DNA from: JACNKJ01 sp964344565
GTDB lineage: Bacteria > Krumholzibacteriota > Krumholzibacteriia > JACNKJ01
Assembly: GCA_964344565.1 (NCBI GenBank)
Contig: CAYFNT010000019.1
Location: 1-64,000 of the forward strand
Direction: 5' to 3'
Length of the DNA stretch: 64,000 nt
The first letter of the stretch is position 1, and each line of letters opens with the position of its first letter. The notes below the pieces were generated by a model. That model searched no databases and was not told where the DNA came from. It saw only the letters and a list, made by a program, of their open reading frames with translations. Positions 36,618 through 44,331 of the stretch are shown in pieces. The position numbers and the translations under genes were made by a program.

Positions 36618-36656
36618 ATATTCCTACTTGACAATATTGTTGTAAAGGAATATTCT
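36618..36656 (+). promoter_or_regulatory. Promoter with a nested 36-bp operator dyad for arsR-M16 peptidase operon
   Basis: TTGACA (36628-36633) and TATTCT (36651-36656) with a 17-nt spacer make a near-consensus promoter. It lies in two nested inverted repeats with the same centre (36635/36636): the inner ACAATATTGT (36631-36640), and outer arms ATATTCCT (36618-36625) and AGGAATAT (36646-36653). ArsR-family repressors typically bind such AT-rich dyads over their own promoter, so autorepression is likely. Confidence 0.75.
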
Positions 36657-36711
36657 ATCATCCTCGACTCCACCACACCGGGGTCGATACCGCAGGAGAA
36701 GGTGAGAGATC

Positions 36712-36734
36712 GGGGAGGAGCCTTGCTCCTCCCC
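36712..36734 (+). promoter_or_regulatory. Leader hairpin enclosing an SD-like sequence, upstream of arsR
   Basis: Perfect 10-bp stem (36712-36721 with 36725-36734, loop CTT). Its 5' arm contains GGGGAGGAG, the only Shine-Dalgarno-like sequence in the leader. The ATG at 36746 follows 11 nt after the stem and has no SD of its own. Translation control or SD positioning by the hairpin is possible. Confidence 0.45.
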
Positions 36735-36745
36735 ACCTGCCAAAG

Positions 36746-37075
36746 ATGCCCAAATTGCCGCGGTCCGACGCCGCACTTCAGGCCCTGGCGCAGCGATTCA
36801 AGCTGCTTGCCGAACCTGTCCGTCTGAGGATCCTCGAGATCCTGGCGGAGGGGGAGAAGTCCGTCCAGGAAGTCACCGCCGCCTCGGGCCTGCGCCAACC
36901 GCACATTTCCCGCCAACTTGCGATACTCGCCGAATCCGGCGTCCTCCTTCGACGTAAGGAGGGGACTCGCGTATACTACTCGCTCAGCGATTCCCATATT
37001 TCCGCGCTTCTGGACGCTGCCGGCCGCTCGCTCCGCGAGCACCTCACCGGGCGTCTGGAGCAACTGGAGGAATGA
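36746..37075 (+). CDS. ArsR-family regulator lacking cysteines
   Basis: 109 residues, a winged helix-turn-helix: FKLLAEPVRLRILEILAEGEKSVQEVTAASGLRQPHISRQLAILAESGVLLRRKEGTRVYYSL. There is no Cys, so the alpha3 metal site (ELCVCDL) is absent. The alpha5 set D-x-H-x10-H-x2-E is not matched (DSH then His 15 residues later), so the signal is probably not a metal bound in the usual way. It overlaps the M16 peptidase gene by 4 nt (ATGA). Its own promoter carries a strong dyad. Confidence 0.9.
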   Translation: MPKLPRSDAALQALAQRFKLLAEPVRLRILEILAEGEKSVQEVTAASGLRQPHISRQLAILAESGVLLRRKEGTRVYYSLSDSHISALLDAAGRSLREHLTGRLEQLEE

Positions 37076-40000
37076 TGAAGAACCCTCTGATTCCCGTTAT
37101 CGTCGTCCTGGTCGTCCTCGCCATGTTCATGTTGGTGTTCAAGTCCGGCGGGGATGGGCTGGAGAGCCTCGAGCATGGCCAGGTCATCCACGGTTTCGCC
37201 GTGGAGAATCTTTACGTGGACGGTGCCGATCGGGCCATGGGCGCGCGCTTCATCTCCGAGGAGAAGGGCTTCATCGTCGACCTGCTTCAGATCCAGTCGG
37301 TGCCCCAGGGATTCATCTGGGTGAAGAGTCCGCCGGATTCCGATCGCGGCGAACCCCACGCCTGCGAGCATCTGCTTCTGGGCAAGGGTCGTCAGGGACG
37401 CTACGTGGCGGCGCTGGAGGCCATGACCCTCGGCAACGCCAGCGCCTGGACCGCGCAGACCAACACGGTCTACCACTTCAACACCCTGGGCGGTGAGGAG
37501 AACTTCTTCGCCACCTTCGAGGCGCGGCTGAACGCCCTGGTGAATCCCGATTTCACCGACGAGGAGATTCGCCGCGAGATCGTCCATCTCAGCGTGGTGG
37601 AGGATGCCGGCGGCGAGTTGGGCCTCGAAGAGAAGGGTTCGGTCTACACCGAGATGGTGAGCAGTTTCGAGGGACCGGGCTATCCGCTCTGGGGCGGCGT
37701 GGGCGACATGCTCTTCGGCAAGGACCATCCCCTGGCCAACAGCTCCGGCGGACATCCCGACTCCATGCGCAGCATGACACCCGAGCACATGCGCGACTTC
37801 GTGGCGGATACCTACCGGCTTCCGAACATGGGCATCATCGTGTCGGTGCCCAGAAGCTTCGAGATGGAGGATCTGCTCGAGGAGTTCGAAGGCATCCTCG
37901 ATCGCGTGCAGCCGGGCAAGCTCGAGAGCGATTTCGTAGGCATGAACGCCCTGAACCTTCCCCCGATCACCGACGCCGATCCCGAAGGCGCCGTGCGCAT
38001 CGCCGCCTACCCCAGCGACAATCCCGAAGATCCCGGGGAGGTGCTCGTGGTCTGGCCGCCTCGGGATCCTCTGGCGAACTTCGACCGCTTCATGCTGGAG
38101 ACCTTCCTGGACGGTTTCGCGGGCGGCCCCGGCACCGAGCTTTACGACCTCTTCATCAATTCCGAAACACGAAAGGTGGAGCTGGGAGCCAGCGCCGTAT
38201 GGAGCTACGTGCCCGAGGAGCCCGGCTCGCCGGTCTTCTTCGGCCTGGACGGCCTGGACAACCGCAACATCGAGGGACGCAGCCTGCGGAGGGCGCGGGG
38301 GCTCATCGTGGAGGAACTGCACAAGCTCTACGAATTGGAATCGGGTTCGGAGGAGCTGGACGACTTCAACGATCGCGTGTCCAGCAATCTCGTGCAGACC
38401 CGCAAGTACCTCGAGCGCGCCTTGAATTCGCCGCCCCAGTTCGGCTTCCGCATGAGCGGCATGGCCAGACGCTGGCAGGACATCATGGCCTTCCTCGAGC
38501 TGGACGAGGGATTCCGCAAATCCCTGGTCATGGACTCGCATTTCGTCCGGGCCGAGGAACTCCTCGCCGGCGATGAGAACTTCTGGCAAGAGCTGCTGGA
38601 TCGCTGGGGCCTGCTCGATGCGACGCCATACGTCATGGCGGTGCATCCGGATCCCGGCATGCTGTCGGCGGCCGAGGAGGCCAAGCGGGCCCGTCTGTCC
38701 GCGGCCATCGAGGGGATGAAGGACCGATTCGACGAGGATGAGGCCCAGGTTGCCCTGGCCAGGTTCCGCGATGAGTTCGATGCGAACACGGCCGAACTCG
38801 AGGCCATCGCCGCCGAGGAGACCCTTCCCGGATTCATGGACGATCCGCCCATGGAGATTGACGAGCAGCTCCGGTACGAGACCGTGGCACTTCCGGGCGG
38901 GGCTGAGATGGTGGCCGCCACCTTCGAGAACATGAGCACTGCGACCCTGCAGGTCAGTTTCGGCCTTCAGGCCGTACCCAGCGACAAGCTCGTCTACCTG
39001 CCCCTGCTGCCCTACCTCATGCGTGGCGTGGGCGTGGAACTGGACGGCGAGCGCATCGAGTACGACGACATGGAGAAGCGTCTGCGCGCGGAGCTCCTGT
39101 CCTACCGGGCCGACCTGACCACCAATCCCGAGACCGGCCGCGCCGAGTTGGTGTTCAGCTTCGGCGCCAGCAAGCCCGACGAGATCGATCGCGGTTTCGA
39201 GTGGATGCGCGCCTCGCTCACCGCGCCGCTGCTCGACGGGGACAACCTGTCCCGCATCGGCGACCTGCTCGACCAGCGCCTGCACCGCATGCGTACGCGC
39301 ATGCAGGGCAGCGAGGAATCCTGGGTGAGCGATCCGGCCGCGGCCTATCGCTACCAGGACGATCTCCTCTATCTCAGCGCGGGATCCTTCCTCACCCAGA
39401 CCCATCAGCTGCTTCGACTCAAGTGGCGCTTCACCGAGCCCGACGGCGAGGGCGAAGCGTATCTGGACGAGCTCGAGCGGCGCGGCCGCGACGCCTCGCG
39501 CGAAGAACTCTTGGCCCTGCTCGACGGAGCGCCGGAGGAAGGCATCCGGGCGGACCTCGCCTCCTCCCTTCGGTCGAGTCTCCCGGCTCTGCCCGACGCC
39601 TCGATATCCGATGATTGGGCGCGGCTCTGCGCCACACTGCGCAGCGAGCTGGCCACGCCGCCGGATCAGGCCTTCACCGACCTGCGCGCTTTGCTGGACC
39701 TGTTGGCCCGCGCCGAGAATGCCCGCCTGTCCCTGGTGTCCAACTCCCGGGATCGCGGCGAGAAGCTCGGCGTCATCGAAGCCTTCCTGGCGGACTTCTC
39801 CGGCAAGGGGGCGCCGGCCGCACAGAAACACCACCGTCGGGACTACGTGCTGGATCGCTATCGCGAGCGCAGCGGCATGACGGACAAGCCGATCTACGCG
39901 GGACTCGTGAATGAGAACACGCGCAACGGCACCCTCATCTTCTCAGCCCGCATGGCCGAAGCCTGGCAGGCCGACCGCGAGTCGGCCCTCAACGCCCTGA

Positions 40001-40572
40001 CCGGCCGGCTCTTCGGCGGCGGCGGCGGGCACGGTTTCTTCATGCGCACCTGGGCCGCCGGCCTGGCCTACAGCAACGGATTCGGCTATCGCGAAAACAC
40101 GGGCATGACCACCTACTACGCGGAGCGTTGCCCGGACGTGGCCGAAACCATGCGCTTCGTGGTGGGGGTGCTCGAGGACACGGAGCTGGACGCCAGCTTC
40201 AAGGACTATTCCATCGCCGGCATGTTCGGACGCTCCCGCGCCGCCGCAGGCTACGAATCCCGCGGGCAGGCCATGGCCGCCGACCTCACGGACGGTTTCG
40301 GGCCGGAGCGCGTCCGAGACTTCCGCGGACAGGTCATGGATCTGCGCGGATGGGGCGAACTCCTGCCCGACATGCAGTCCCGCCTGGATGCAGTCTACGG
40401 CAGCGTGCTCATCGGCTACGGCGAACCATTGTCCGAGAGTCGCGACGGCGTCTTCTTCCTCATCGGTCCCGAGCCTCAATTCGAATCCTTGGAGACCTAC
40501 ATCGCCACGGTTGAAGAGCCGCAGGCCGTGCATCGACTCTATCCCCGTGACTTCTGGCTCGTGGACCTGTAG
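37072..40572 (+). CDS. Very large M16-family (pitrilysin/PreP-type) metallopeptidase, membrane-anchored
   Basis: 1166 residues. One N-terminal hydrophobic helix (LIPVIVVLVVLAMFMLVF) suggests an uncleaved anchor, with the rest outside the cytoplasm. Inverted zinc motif HACEH at His96-Glu99-His100, with the further acidic ligand expected in the FTDEEIRREIVHLSVVEDAGGELG / GSVYTEM stretch. About four M16 repeats are implied by the length, and the C-terminal half has the GLAYSNGFGYR motif that completes the active chamber in PreP-like enzymes. Degradation of peptides or signal sequences is the family role. Translationally coupled to the ArsR regulator, which is unusual. Confidence 0.88.
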   Translation: MMKNPLIPVIVVLVVLAMFMLVFKSGGDGLESLEHGQVIHGFAVENLYVDGADRAMGARFISEEKGFIVDLLQIQSVPQGFIWVKSPPDSDRGEPHACEHLLLGKGRQGRYVAALEAMTLGNASAWTAQTNTVYHFNTLGGEENFFATFEARLNALVNPDFTDEEIRREIVHLSVVEDAGGELGLEEKGSVYTEMVSSFEGPGYPLWGGVGDMLFGKDHPLANSSGGHPDSMRSMTPEHMRDFVADTYRLPNMGIIVSVPRSFEMEDLLEEFEGILDRVQPGKLESDFVGMNALNLPPITDADPEGAVRIAAYPSDNPEDPGEVLVVWPPRDPLANFDRFMLETFLDGFAGGPGTELYDLFINSETRKVELGASAVWSYVPEEPGSPVFFGLDGLDNRNIEGRSLRRARGLIVEELHKLYELESGSEELDDFNDRVSSNLVQTRKYLERALNSPPQFGFRMSGMARRWQDIMAFLELDEGFRKSLVMDSHFVRAEELLAGDENFWQELLDRWGLLDATPYVMAVHPDPGMLSAAEEAKRARLSAAIEGMKDRFDEDEAQVALARFRDEFDANTAELEAIAAEETLPGFMDDPPMEIDEQLRYETVALPGGAEMVAATFENMSTATLQVSFGLQAVPSDKLVYLPLLPYLMRGVGVELDGERIEYDDMEKRLRAELLSYRADLTTNPETGRAELVFSFGASKPDEIDRGFEWMRASLTAPLLDGDNLSRIGDLLDQRLHRMRTRMQGSEESWVSDPAAAYRYQDDLLYLSAGSFLTQTHQLLRLKWRFTEPDGEGEAYLDELERRGRDASREELLALLDGAPEEGIRADLASSLRSSLPALPDASISDDWARLCATLRSELATPPDQAFTDLRALLDLLARAENARLSLVSNSRDRGEKLGVIEAFLADFSGKGAPAAQKHHRRDYVLDRYRERSGMTDKPIYAGLVNENTRNGTLIFSARMAEAWQADRESALNALTGRLFGGGGGHGFFMRTWAAGLAYSNGFGYRENTGMTTYYAERCPDVAETMRFVVGVLEDTELDASFKDYSIAGMFGRSRAAAGYESRGQAMAADLTDGFGPERVRDFRGQVMDLRGWGELLPDMQSRLDAVYGSVLIGYGEPLSESRDGVFFLIGPEPQFESLETYIATVEEPQAVHRLYPRDFWLVDL

Positions 40573-40605
40573 CGAGATCGGCAAAGCGGATCGATTTATC
40601 TGTTG

Positions 40606-40637
40606 ATGGGCGCCGTCTGAGCACGGCGCCCATTTTC
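40606..40637 (+). terminator. Intrinsic terminator after the M16 peptidase gene
   Basis: Perfect 11-bp stem (40606-40616 with 40623-40633, ATGGGCGCCGT arm) with a 6-nt loop, followed by TTTTC. It separates the peptidase operon from the tail-protein genes. Confidence 0.85.
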
Positions 40638-40705
40638 TTGGAGGAAACTCTCGAAGGTCGAAGAGACTTGAGTCACAATCCGCTATCACGAGGAGGAGAT
40701 TCTCC

Positions 40706-41164
40706 ATGATAACTCGGATTCTCGATGTTCTCGTTTCCCGACTCAACGAACACCTTCAATCCGAGTTGGGATTGCCTTCGAATCTTGTCGGCCTCGCACC
40801 GCCGCCGAAAGACGGTTTGATGGAAAAGTCGGATCGCGTTGATCTGACATTTCTGAGCATCGAACCGGATCCGCATTCAAGGAACTCGGGGAGTTCGCCT
40901 GCTGCCTTGAATCTGGATGTGCGAGTGGCTTTCAGTTTTCACGGCGAATCCTACGGCGCGGCCCTCGATCTGGTGTATGCGGTTCTGGATTTCTTCCATC
41001 GGAACGTCGTTTTCGAAATCGATGCGCAGGAGACTTCCAACGGTCTGAGGGTGCAGGTCGAACAGCAGAGCCCATCGACCGAGGAAGTCAACTATCCATA
41101 CAGGGTCGTTTACCCAACCCCGGCTCCGCGACTCGACTACCGCATTCGAATCCAGGAGATGTAA
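40706..41164 (+). CDS. Pvc16-like (DUF4255) contractile-tail accessory protein
   Basis: 152 residues with AGGAGGAG upstream. Pattern of the Pvc16 N-terminal/DUF4255 family: VDLTFLSIEP, ALNLDVRVAFSFHGESYGAALDLVYAVLDFFHRNVVF, then a beta-rich end VNYPYRVVYPTPAPRLDYRIRIQEM. In contractile injection systems this protein caps or terminates the sheath/tube. First of three tail genes with 6-8 nt spacing. Assignment rests on pattern plus neighbours. Confidence 0.8.
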   Translation: MITRILDVLVSRLNEHLQSELGLPSNLVGLAPPPKDGLMEKSDRVDLTFLSIEPDPHSRNSGSSPAALNLDVRVAFSFHGESYGAALDLVYAVLDFFHRNVVFEIDAQETSNGLRVQVEQQSPSTEEVNYPYRVVYPTPAPRLDYRIRIQEM

Positions 41165-41170
41165 TCGAAG

Positions 41171-42640
41171 ATGGCACCCAAGAAGAGAACTGCTAGATCG
41201 CGTCGCCTGAAGACTCCCGGCGTTTATGTGGAGGAAGTTTCGTTCTCGGTGCCATCGGTGGCCGAAGTGGAAACCGCCGTTCCGGCGATCATGGGATACG
41301 TGGAGAGGGCCGACGTACTTTTCGAACCCGTAGCAGTCAAGTCCATGGTGGAGTTCCGGGAGTTGTTCGGTGGGGAGGCGCCGCTTCGCATCGACGAGGT
41401 GCGGGTGGATCAGAACCATGCCTTCGAGTCGGCGCGCATTCGCGCAGGATCTCATCTGCACGACAGCATCCGTCTCTTCTACGAAAATGGCGGCGGGGGC
41501 TGCTACGTGGTTCCGGTGGGGACCTACTCGGATCGCCCCGAACTGGAGCACTTCGAGCGCGGCCTCGCCCGTCTTGCGAAGGAGGATCGCGTCACACTGC
41601 TCCTCTTTCCCGACGCCGTGCTTCTGAGCAAGGATCTCTACGCGGTGCAGAAACTCGCCCTGAAGCAATGCGGCAAGCTCCAGGATCGTTTCGCGATCCT
41701 CGATCTCCATGATATCCGGGAGATGCCCAGTCCTCTGGTCTCGGGTTTCCGATCGGAAATCGGGATCGAAAACCTGAAGTATGGAGCCGCCTACCTTCCT
41801 CACCTCGAGTACCCGTCCGGACGATCCCTACGCTTCCGTGATTTGAAGGGAAAGCTGCGGCGAGGGGAAGAGTCGATGAGGATTGGCGATCTGATCGAGG
41901 ATCGCGAAGAGTTCCGCGAGCTTGCTCAGAAACTCGAAGGGCTCATCGATGAGTATCCAGACGGCTCACCCACGGCTGAGGAGAGCGAACTGGAGACGGA
42001 ACTGAGGGCCGTGTCGGCCAGGTTCGGGGCCCTGCTCGGCGAAATCGAGATGCTTCCGTCATTCGTTCCTCCGAGCGGAGCGGTGGCGGGCCTGTACGCC
42101 TTGACGGACACCACGCAGGGCGTCTGGAAGGCCCCGGCGAATGTGGCCCTGGGAGGCATCACCGGAGTGGCATGTTCCATCGACAGTCACGATCAGGATA
42201 GCCTGAACGTGGATCCCGCATCCGGAAAGTCCATCAATGCGATCCGTCCCTTTATCGGAAAAGGTTGTCTGGTCTGGGGGGCGAGAACCCTGGCTGGAAA
42301 CGACAACGAGTGGCGTTACGTGCCGGTTCGGCGCTTTGTCATCATGCTGGAGAAGTCCCTGAAGAAGTCGATCCAGTGGGCGGTCTTCGAGCCTAACGAT
42401 GCGAAGCTCTGGGTCAAGGTGAAGGGCATGATCGAGAACTTTCTCACCGTGAAATGGCGCGAGGGGGCCCTGATGGGCAGCATGCCGGAATATGCATACT
42501 ACGTCAAAGTCGGCCTGGGGCAGACCATGACCGAACTGGACATTCAAGAGGGCCGGCTGAACATCGAAGTGGGCTTCGCGCCGTTGAAGCCCGCCGAGTT
42601 CATCGTTCTGAAGTTCTCCCACAAGATGTTAGAGAGCTAG
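41171..42640 (+). CDS. Contractile tail sheath protein
   Basis: 489 residues. N-terminal KTPGVYVEEVSFSVPSVAEVETAVPAIMGYVERAD is the classic start of phage_sheath proteins. The C-terminal domain has NDNEWRYVPVRRFVIMLEKSLKKSIQWAVFEPND, VKGMIENFL and QEGRLNIEVGFAPLKPAEFIVLKF, which form the interlocking arms. Residues ~215-290 are an extra charged helical insertion. Neighbours are the Pvc16-like cap and the tube protein; no baseplate, spike or AAA+ ATPase is in reach. Confidence 0.93.
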   Translation: MAPKKRTARSRRLKTPGVYVEEVSFSVPSVAEVETAVPAIMGYVERADVLFEPVAVKSMVEFRELFGGEAPLRIDEVRVDQNHAFESARIRAGSHLHDSIRLFYENGGGGCYVVPVGTYSDRPELEHFERGLARLAKEDRVTLLLFPDAVLLSKDLYAVQKLALKQCGKLQDRFAILDLHDIREMPSPLVSGFRSEIGIENLKYGAAYLPHLEYPSGRSLRFRDLKGKLRRGEESMRIGDLIEDREEFRELAQKLEGLIDEYPDGSPTAEESELETELRAVSARFGALLGEIEMLPSFVPPSGAVAGLYALTDTTQGVWKAPANVALGGITGVACSIDSHDQDSLNVDPASGKSINAIRPFIGKGCLVWGARTLAGNDNEWRYVPVRRFVIMLEKSLKKSIQWAVFEPNDAKLWVKVKGMIENFLTVKWREGALMGSMPEYAYYVKVGLGQTMTELDIQEGRLNIEVGFAPLKPAEFIVLKFSHKMLES

Positions 42641-42648
42641 GGGGCGCC

Positions 42649-43077
42649 ATGGATCGCATGCCATTGCCGAAATTCCGTTTCCTGCTCAAGTGGGAGGAGT
42701 GTGCGATTTCCTTCAGCGAGGTGACGGGCCTCGACAGCGAAGTCGAAGCGGTCGAGTATCGGGGAGGCGGGGATCCCGAGTTTTCCCCGATCACGATGCC
42801 TGGATTGCAGGAATTCTCGAACCTTACCCTGAAACGCGGATACGGTGAGGGTGGACCGCTCATAGACTGGATCAAGGAGATCCGAAGCAACGTGATCAAG
42901 CGATATGCCATGACCATCCAGCTGCTGGACGAGGATTCCCGGCCCGCCATGACCTGGCAACTCACGAACGCCTTTCCGGTGAAGATCGAGGCCTCCGATT
43001 TGAACGCATCGGAAGGGGAATTCGCCATCGAAACGCTGGAGCTCGCTCACGAAGGAATCAGGATCAACACTCCCTGA
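42649..43077 (+). CDS. T4 gp19-like tail tube protein
   Basis: 142 residues from the ATG at 42649, 8 nt after the sheath gene. Pattern: PLPKFRFLLKWEECAISFSEVTGLDSEVEAVEYRGG, then NLTLKRGYGEGGPLIDWIKEI and the final GEFAIETLELAHEGIRI, matching the tube/Hcp-like family of phages and eCIS. It forms the inner tube in known systems. It is the last gene of the trio and is followed by a hairpin at 43131-43148. Confidence 0.92.
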   Translation: MDRMPLPKFRFLLKWEECAISFSEVTGLDSEVEAVEYRGGGDPEFSPITMPGLQEFSNLTLKRGYGEGGPLIDWIKEIRSNVIKRYAMTIQLLDEDSRPAMTWQLTNAFPVKIEASDLNASEGEFAIETLELAHEGIRINTP

Positions 43078-43130
43078 GCTCTCCCGGATGGGCGTTCCAT
43101 CTCGCGGAGGCCGTACCGGTAAACGCTGCT

Positions 43131-43150
43131 GGCCCGCTCCCGCGGGCCTT
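43131..43150 (+). terminator. Hairpin after the tail-protein trio (weak terminator)
   Basis: Perfect 7-bp GC stem (GGCCCGC, 43131-43137, with 43142-43148), a 4-nt loop, and only a short T run after it. The -35 box of the next promoter begins at 43149, so the signals overlap. Confidence 0.5.
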
Positions 43151-43177
43151 GACTTTCGGCAATAAAGAGCATATGTT
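43149..43177 (+). promoter_or_regulatory. Promoter of the DUF134-NifX operon
   Basis: TTGACT (43149-43154) and TATGTT (43172-43177) with a 17-nt spacer, about 20 nt before the ATG at 43199. The -10 region forms a small dyad TATG-TT-CATA (43172-43181) that could bind the DUF134 protein encoded immediately downstream (inference). Confidence 0.6.
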
Positions 43178-43198
43178 CATAATCGAAAGCGAGGAGCC

Positions 43199-43582
43199 AT
43201 GCCCCGTCCCCCCGTCGAAAAGACCATTCCCGCCGATCTCTCCGAGCGCGTCTTCAAGCCCCGCGGATTGCCGGCGAGCCGGGCCGAGCGCGTGGAACTG
43301 TCCCTGGACGGACTCGAGGCCCTGCGCCTGGTGGACCTCGAAGGGCTCTACCAGGAGGCCGCCGCCGAGCGCATGGGCGTTTCGCGGGCCACCCTGTCAC
43401 GGGTCCTGGAAAAGGCGCGACGGGCGGTGGCCCTGGCACTCGTGGAGGAACGGATGCTCGTGGTGGAGGGCGGAGACGTGCGCCGCAGCAGGCGCAAGCG
43501 CTGGCCCTGTCCGGTCCACGGGCAAGGGCAGCGTCGCGGCCGAGGCTGCCGCTGCGGAGGAAGACATGGAAAGGAGGCCTAG
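43199..43582 (+). CDS. DUF134 (UPF0251) helix-turn-helix protein
   Basis: 127 residues with a GAGGAG SD. Family pattern: FKPRGLPASRAERVELSLDGLEALRLVDLEGLYQEAAAERMGVSRATLSRVLEKARRAVALALVEERMLVVEGGD, a sigma-like HTH. The basic C terminus has WPCPVHG and GCRCGG, which may bind metal or a cluster. DUF134 genes commonly sit beside NifX/NifB-type proteins, as here. A DNA-binding regulator of this operon is likely. It abuts the next gene with no spacing. Confidence 0.88.
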   Translation: MPRPPVEKTIPADLSERVFKPRGLPASRAERVELSLDGLEALRLVDLEGLYQEAAAERMGVSRATLSRVLEKARRAVALALVEERMLVVEGGDVRRSRRKRWPCPVHGQGQRRGRGCRCGGRHGKEA

Positions 43583-44134
43583 ATGCCTGGACGTGACCGA
43601 AGCGGTCCCCAGGGCAAGGGGGCCCGAACCGGCAGGAGCGAAGGCTCCTGCGGCAGCGAGAATCTCATCATCTGGAATCGGAAGGACAGGAAAGTGACAT
43701 CGAAGAAGCGCACCATCGCATTGCCCTGCGCCGGCGAAGGAGGCCTCGAGGGCCGGCTTAGCGACCATTTCGGACGCTGCCGAAACTTCACCCTCGTGGA
43801 TATCGAAGACGGCGCCATTTCCGGACACCGGGTGATCGCGAACCCCCTGGCCGCGAATCATCCCCATGGACAGGCTCCCCGATTCATCGCCGAGCAGGGG
43901 GCCCAGGGCGTACTGGTCCGGGGCATCGGACATCGCGCCTGCGAGATCTTCGAGGAACTCGGCATCGAAGCTCGCCTCACCGATGCGGACACCGTCTCCG
44001 CGGCGGTCGACGAGCTCCTGGCCGGCAATTCGAAGAAGGTCGAGCCCTGTACGGGCGGGCATCAGGGGCGCGGTCACGGCCATGGCCACGGACACGGTCG
44101 CCATCGAAATGCGAGATCGGGGAAACCCGAGTAG
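43583..44134 (+). CDS. DUF5320-like N terminus fused to a NifX/NifB-type cofactor-binding domain
   Basis: 183 residues; AAGGAGG precedes the ATG. Residues 1-25 (PGRDRSGPQGKGARTGRSEG) match the start of the small DUF5320 proteins that are usually separate neighbours. About 48-150 is a dinitrogenase Fe-Mo-cofactor-type domain (TIALPCAGEGGLEGRLSDHFGRCRNFTLVDIEDG, QGVLVRGIGHRACEIFEELGI). The C terminus is His/Gly-rich (GHGHGHGHGRH), probably metal-binding. No nitrogenase genes are present, so a role in Fe-S or metal-cluster carriage is the safer reading. Confidence 0.85.
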   Translation: MPGRDRSGPQGKGARTGRSEGSCGSENLIIWNRKDRKVTSKKRTIALPCAGEGGLEGRLSDHFGRCRNFTLVDIEDGAISGHRVIANPLAANHPHGQAPRFIAEQGAQGVLVRGIGHRACEIFEELGIEARLTDADTVSAAVDELLAGNSKKVEPCTGGHQGRGHGHGHGHGRHRNARSGKPE

Positions 44135-44183
44135 CTCAATGCCGTAAGCGAGGGGCAATCGCAGCGCCCCTCGTGCTGCCCCT

Positions 44184-44224
44184 GCCCGATCCCGGTTCAC
44201 AGCGAAGCCCGGGGTCGGGCTTTT
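44184..44224 (+). terminator. Intrinsic terminator of the DUF134-NifX operon
   Basis: A 10-bp stem with one mismatch or wobble (44184-44193 with 44211-44220, GCCCGA arm) followed by TTTT (44221-44224). A second hairpin (GAGGGGC/GCCCCTC, about 44153-44172) precedes it. Confidence 0.65.
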
Positions 44225-44331
44225 CGATGCAAATCAAACCGCTCGTTTCGGGGAAGTGCCGCGTCGTTCGACTCGGCTTTTCCGTTGAAGATCAGCCCCG
44301 CGAGCGTCTATACAGGTCGTGGAGGTCCTCC

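Noticed and set aside
36976..39834. A 952-codon open frame antisense to the M16 peptidase
   Set aside because: The forward frame has HxxEH, an SD-less ATGA coupling and a terminator. The reverse translation is repetitive Gly/Val/His/Glu-rich shadow sequence.
40706..43077. Prophage remnant
   Set aside because: No integrase, capsid, terminase, portal or lysis gene lies on either side, and base composition matches the surroundings.
44173..44331. Longer N terminus of the molybdoenzyme from GTG 44173
   Set aside because: It would overlap a terminator, has no SD, adds no Tat signal, and the TTG at 44332 has GGAGG at the right distance just before the family's N-terminal cluster motif.
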